Source: a virus. Taken from it: a stretch of 22,565 bases of DNA. Position 1 is the stretch's first letter, and every line of letters starts with the position of its first letter. The DNA is taken from IMG/VR virus record IMGVR_UViG_3300042260_000661, positions 1-22,565 of that record; one strand, given 5' to 3'. A program made the translations under genes and the position numbers. This document shows positions 20,511 to 22,565 of this stretch, one piece after another. The notes under the pieces were generated by a model. The model had not been told where the DNA came from, made no database searches, and saw only the letters and a program-made list of their open reading frames with translations.

Positions 20511-22211
20511 ATGAGTTGGCGAAAACACTTTCAGATACCACAAACTGCAAACGAGATAGCGGGCAATAAACGCGGCCAATCTCAGCATGCAGGTTCAAGT
20601 AACAAATTCAGTAGTTGGTTAAAAGACGTCTATACAGGCGCCCCCAACAGAGTAGATAGATATCTGCAATATGAGATCATGGACAATGACAGTGAAGTCA
20701 ATGCAGCCATAGACACTATTGCAGAGTTTTGTACACAATTTGATCATGAAAGTAATTTGCCCTTTAGCATAGAGCATTTTACTGAACCCACAGATGCAGA
20801 AGTAAACGTTCTTAATCGCAGCCTGCGACAGTGGTGTATGATTAATTCATGGAACAAACGAGTATGGCGTATGTTCAGAAACTCACTGAAATACGGTGAT
20901 CAATTCTTTATTCGTGATCCTGAAACCTATGAATTGTACTATGTCAATGCACAAGACGTAAGCAAGTTAATTATCAACGAAGCCAAGGGCAGAGAAATAG
21001 AACAGTATATTCTTAAGAATATCAGTTTGGACGTAATGAATAAAGTTGCGTCTGAACCTTTGATCACAGATCAAAATTATGGACCAACACAGTTCAATAA
21101 AAATGCATTTACTCAGTTTGCCACAGCCAACGGAAACCAGGGCAATGCAAATAATGTGGAAACTCCGGTTAGTGCAAACCACGTAGTGCATCTAAGTCTC
21201 AGTGAAGGCATGGATACTAATTATCCTTTTGGTGTTAGTATACTGGAAAGTATCTATAAAGTATTCCAACAAAAATCATTGTTAGAAGACAGTATCATTA
21301 TCTATCGCGTACAACGTGCTCCAGAACGCAGAGTATTTTACATTGACGTAGGTAACATGCCAGCTAACATGGCTATGAGCTTTGTTGAGCGAGTAAAAAA
21401 TGAGATACATCAACGTCGTATTCCCAGCAGAACCGGCGGTGGAACTAGTATGATGGACGCCAGTTATAACCCACTAAGCATGTTAGAGGACTATTTCTTT
21501 GCTCAAACCGCAGAAGGTCGTGGGTCAAAAGTTGAAGTATTACCTGGCGGTGATAATCTGGGACAGATTGACGACTTAAAATATTTTACTAATAAATTAA
21601 TGCGAGCACTGCGTATCCCCAGCAGTTATCTACCTACTGGTCCAGATGACGGCACTGCGGTGTTTAATGACGGTAGAGTAGGTACTGCGTTTATCCAAGA
21701 GTATCGTTTTAACAAGTATTGTCAGCGTTTACAAAACTTGGTTATTGATCCCTTGGACAATGAATTTAAAATGTTCTTGAAGAAAAAGGGCATAGAACTT
21801 GATACCAGTACTTTTAAACTTCAATTCTTGCCACCGCAAAGTTTCAGCGAATATCGTGACATTGAGATTAATAATGCAAGAGCCGCAGTATTTGGACAAC
21901 TTGCAGAAGTTAATTACCTAAGTAGGCGTTTCGTTCTTAAGAAATATTTAGGATTAACTGATGAGGAAATTGTTGAAAATGAAACAATGTGGACTCAGGA
22001 AAATCCAGAAGCAGGTATACCAGCACCAGCCAGTGGCGATGGTATGTCCGGTGATCTAAGCAGTGTAGGTATTGAAAGACCCACTGACGATGACATGGGG
22101 CAGATTGCAGGTATAGAAGCTGCGGAACCTGCACCAGAAGAAGGCAGTCAGGTAAATACTGGAGCGGCAAGTCCATTAGGATCACCGCCAGCACCAGGAG
22201 CTCCGGCATGA
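20511..22211 (+). CDS. 20: Portal vertex protein gp20
   Basis: A 566-aa portal, a dodecamer at the head vertex through which DNA is packaged and to which the tail joins (T4 gp20: 524 aa). Characteristic pieces are FSSWLKDVYTGAPNRVDRYLQYEIMDNDSEVNAAIDTIAEFC at the N-terminus, VWRMFRNSLKYGDQFFIRDPETYELYYVN, SVLESIYKVFQQKSLLEDS-like SILESIYKVFQQ, RVQRAPERRVFYIDVGNMP, LEDYFFAQTAEGRGSKVEVLPGGDNLG and LRIPSSYL. The last about 70 residues are Pro/Ala/Gly/Glu-rich and likely disordered. It starts 30 bases after the tape measure behind a late-promoter octamer and overlaps the next small gene by ATGA. Confidence 0.95.
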   Translation: MSWRKHFQIPQTANEIAGNKRGQSQHAGSSNKFSSWLKDVYTGAPNRVDRYLQYEIMDNDSEVNAAIDTIAEFCTQFDHESNLPFSIEHFTEPTDAEVNVLNRSLRQWCMINSWNKRVWRMFRNSLKYGDQFFIRDPETYELYYVNAQDVSKLIINEAKGREIEQYILKNISLDVMNKVASEPLITDQNYGPTQFNKNAFTQFATANGNQGNANNVETPVSANHVVHLSLSEGMDTNYPFGVSILESIYKVFQQKSLLEDSIIIYRVQRAPERRVFYIDVGNMPANMAMSFVERVKNEIHQRRIPSRTGGGTSMMDASYNPLSMLEDYFFAQTAEGRGSKVEVLPGGDNLGQIDDLKYFTNKLMRALRIPSSYLPTGPDDGTAVFNDGRVGTAFIQEYRFNKYCQRLQNLVIDPLDNEFKMFLKKKGIELDTSTFKLQFLPPQSFSEYRDIEINNARAAVFGQLAEVNYLSRRFVLKKYLGLTDEEIVENETMWTQENPEAGIPAPASGDGMSGDLSSVGIERPTDDDMGQIAGIEAAEPAPEEGSQVNTGAASPLGSPPAPGAPA

Positions 22212-22414
22212 AATTAATGGAAGTTAAAGAAGGTTTCGTAGATATACAGTCTGACGAATTCCATAAACAAAGTAAAATGGATACTAGGCGCCCACGTTTA
22301 ACTTTATTGCATTTAAGTAAATTAAGAAAAATGCGTGAAATTCGTAACATGGAAATGGAACAAAGAAAAGACATGTACGCTACAATTTACGCTAGACCTC
22401 CGGCAGCCATGTAA
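22208..22414 (+). CDS. Small basic protein after the portal (prohead core position)
   Basis: A 68-aa basic protein (MKLMEVKEGFVDIQSDEFHK...) with TRRPRLTLLHLSKLRKMREIRNMEMEQRKDMYATIY, a highly charged helix, and an end in PPAAM. It overlaps the portal stop (ATGA). In T4 the small prohead core proteins gp67 and gp68 lie between gp20 and the protease gp21, so position suggests a scaffold or core role; sequence similarity to gp67 is not evident to me. The pattern 'TRKPxLTLxHLxKLRKMR' is one I associate with a small conserved protein behind the portal in environmental T4-like phages. Confidence 0.72.
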   Translation: MKLMEVKEGFVDIQSDEFHKQSKMDTRRPRLTLLHLSKLRKMREIRNMEMEQRKDMYATIYARPPAAM

Positions 22415-22433
22415 TTGGGTACATACTTAATCA

Positions 22434-22460
22434 AGTTTCCTGATAGAAAACTGCGTTTTT
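22434..22460 (+). terminator. Weak candidate terminator after the portal operon
   Basis: AGTTTC (22434-22439) pairs with GAAAACT (22446-22452) with one bulged A and a 6-base loop, followed after GCG by TTTTT. The stem is AT-rich and short, so strength is doubtful. The 127 bases between the small basic gene and the next start hold only this, a TGTAAATA octamer (22493-22500, one mismatch to the late consensus) and the next ribosome site. Confidence 0.35.
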
Positions 22461-22541
22461 AACTCTATTTCTCCTAGTATTTGTAATATATCTGTAAATA
22501 TACTACAGACTTATACTTTTGGCCAAAAAGGAGAAAACCGA

Positions 22542-22565
22542 ATGTCTAAACATACACTAGAACAA
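22542..22565 (+). CDS. Start of a further gene (truncated by window end)
   Basis: Only eight codons, MSKHTLEQ, are inside the window. The start is supported by AAGGAG about 8 bases upstream, the best ribosome site in this part, and by a possible late-type octamer about 42 bases upstream. By T4 gene order a head gene such as the prohead protease gp21, scaffold gp22 or capsid gp23 would be expected near here, but eight residues do not allow a choice. Confidence 0.6.

Noticed and set aside
1-22565. CRISPR array, insertion sequence, integrase attachment site or replication origin
   Set aside because: No regularly spaced repeats, no transposase or integrase and no iteron-like clusters were seen; the only repeats are the four coding cassettes.

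Overview
The window is a piece of a T4-like myovirus genome (class Caudoviricetes). This rests on several independent hallmarks: the late-transcription sigma factor gp55, the Mre11/Rad50-like recombination pair gp47 and gp46, the portal gp20, baseplate proteins of the gp5, gp26, gp53 and gp48/54 type, a tape measure, and a T4-type ATP-dependent DNA ligase. Proteins are closer in style to environmental (freshwater or marine) T4-like phages than to coliphage T4. The host cannot be named from the sequence; it is presumably Gram-negative, given the myovirus architecture. The window is open at both ends: the ligase lacks its N-terminus, and a new gene begins 24 bases before the right end.

Layout. 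Bases 1-4932 (+) are one gap-free train of mostly small overlapping genes behind the ligase. It holds four tandem paralogues of a 'MNERI...HFGVEE' family, several unrecognised proteins, a GIY-YIG/NUMOD3 homing endonuclease and a MazG/HisE-like pyrophosphohydrolase. The train ends at a strong hairpin-plus-U terminator that lies inside the 3' end of the convergent gene. Bases 4933-11579 (-) are a baseplate and hub cluster. In transcription order it holds a gp48/54-like protein, gp53, an M23 endopeptidase-like protein, a 913-aa hub protein, a gp5-like central spike without lysozyme domain, and a separate degenerate lysozyme-like protein. Bases 11602-15930 (+) are gp55, gp47, gp46, a small basic Hc1-like protein and a GIY-YIG-fold protein.

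Bases 15931-16457 carry no believable gene, which is striking in a genome where most neighbours overlap. They contain a dense series of complementary helices and look like a large structured RNA, followed by a sigma70-like promoter and two more hairpins. Bases 16458-17545 (-) hold gp26-like and small gp51-position genes joined by a canonical -1 slippery heptamer with a downstream hairpin. That arrangement resembles the programmed frameshift of tail-assembly chaperones. Bases 17604-22414 (+) are tape measure, portal and a small basic protein.

Working together: gp55 would direct RNA polymerase to late promoters, and TATAAATA-type octamers (exact or one mismatch) are found near three structural transcription starts. 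gp46/47 and ligase serve recombination-dependent replication. The (-) cluster and gp26/gp29 build the baseplate and tail, and gp20 starts the head.

The best candidates for something new are the structured intergenic RNA, the gp26/gp51 frameshift, and the split of gp5 functions with a degenerate lysozyme.
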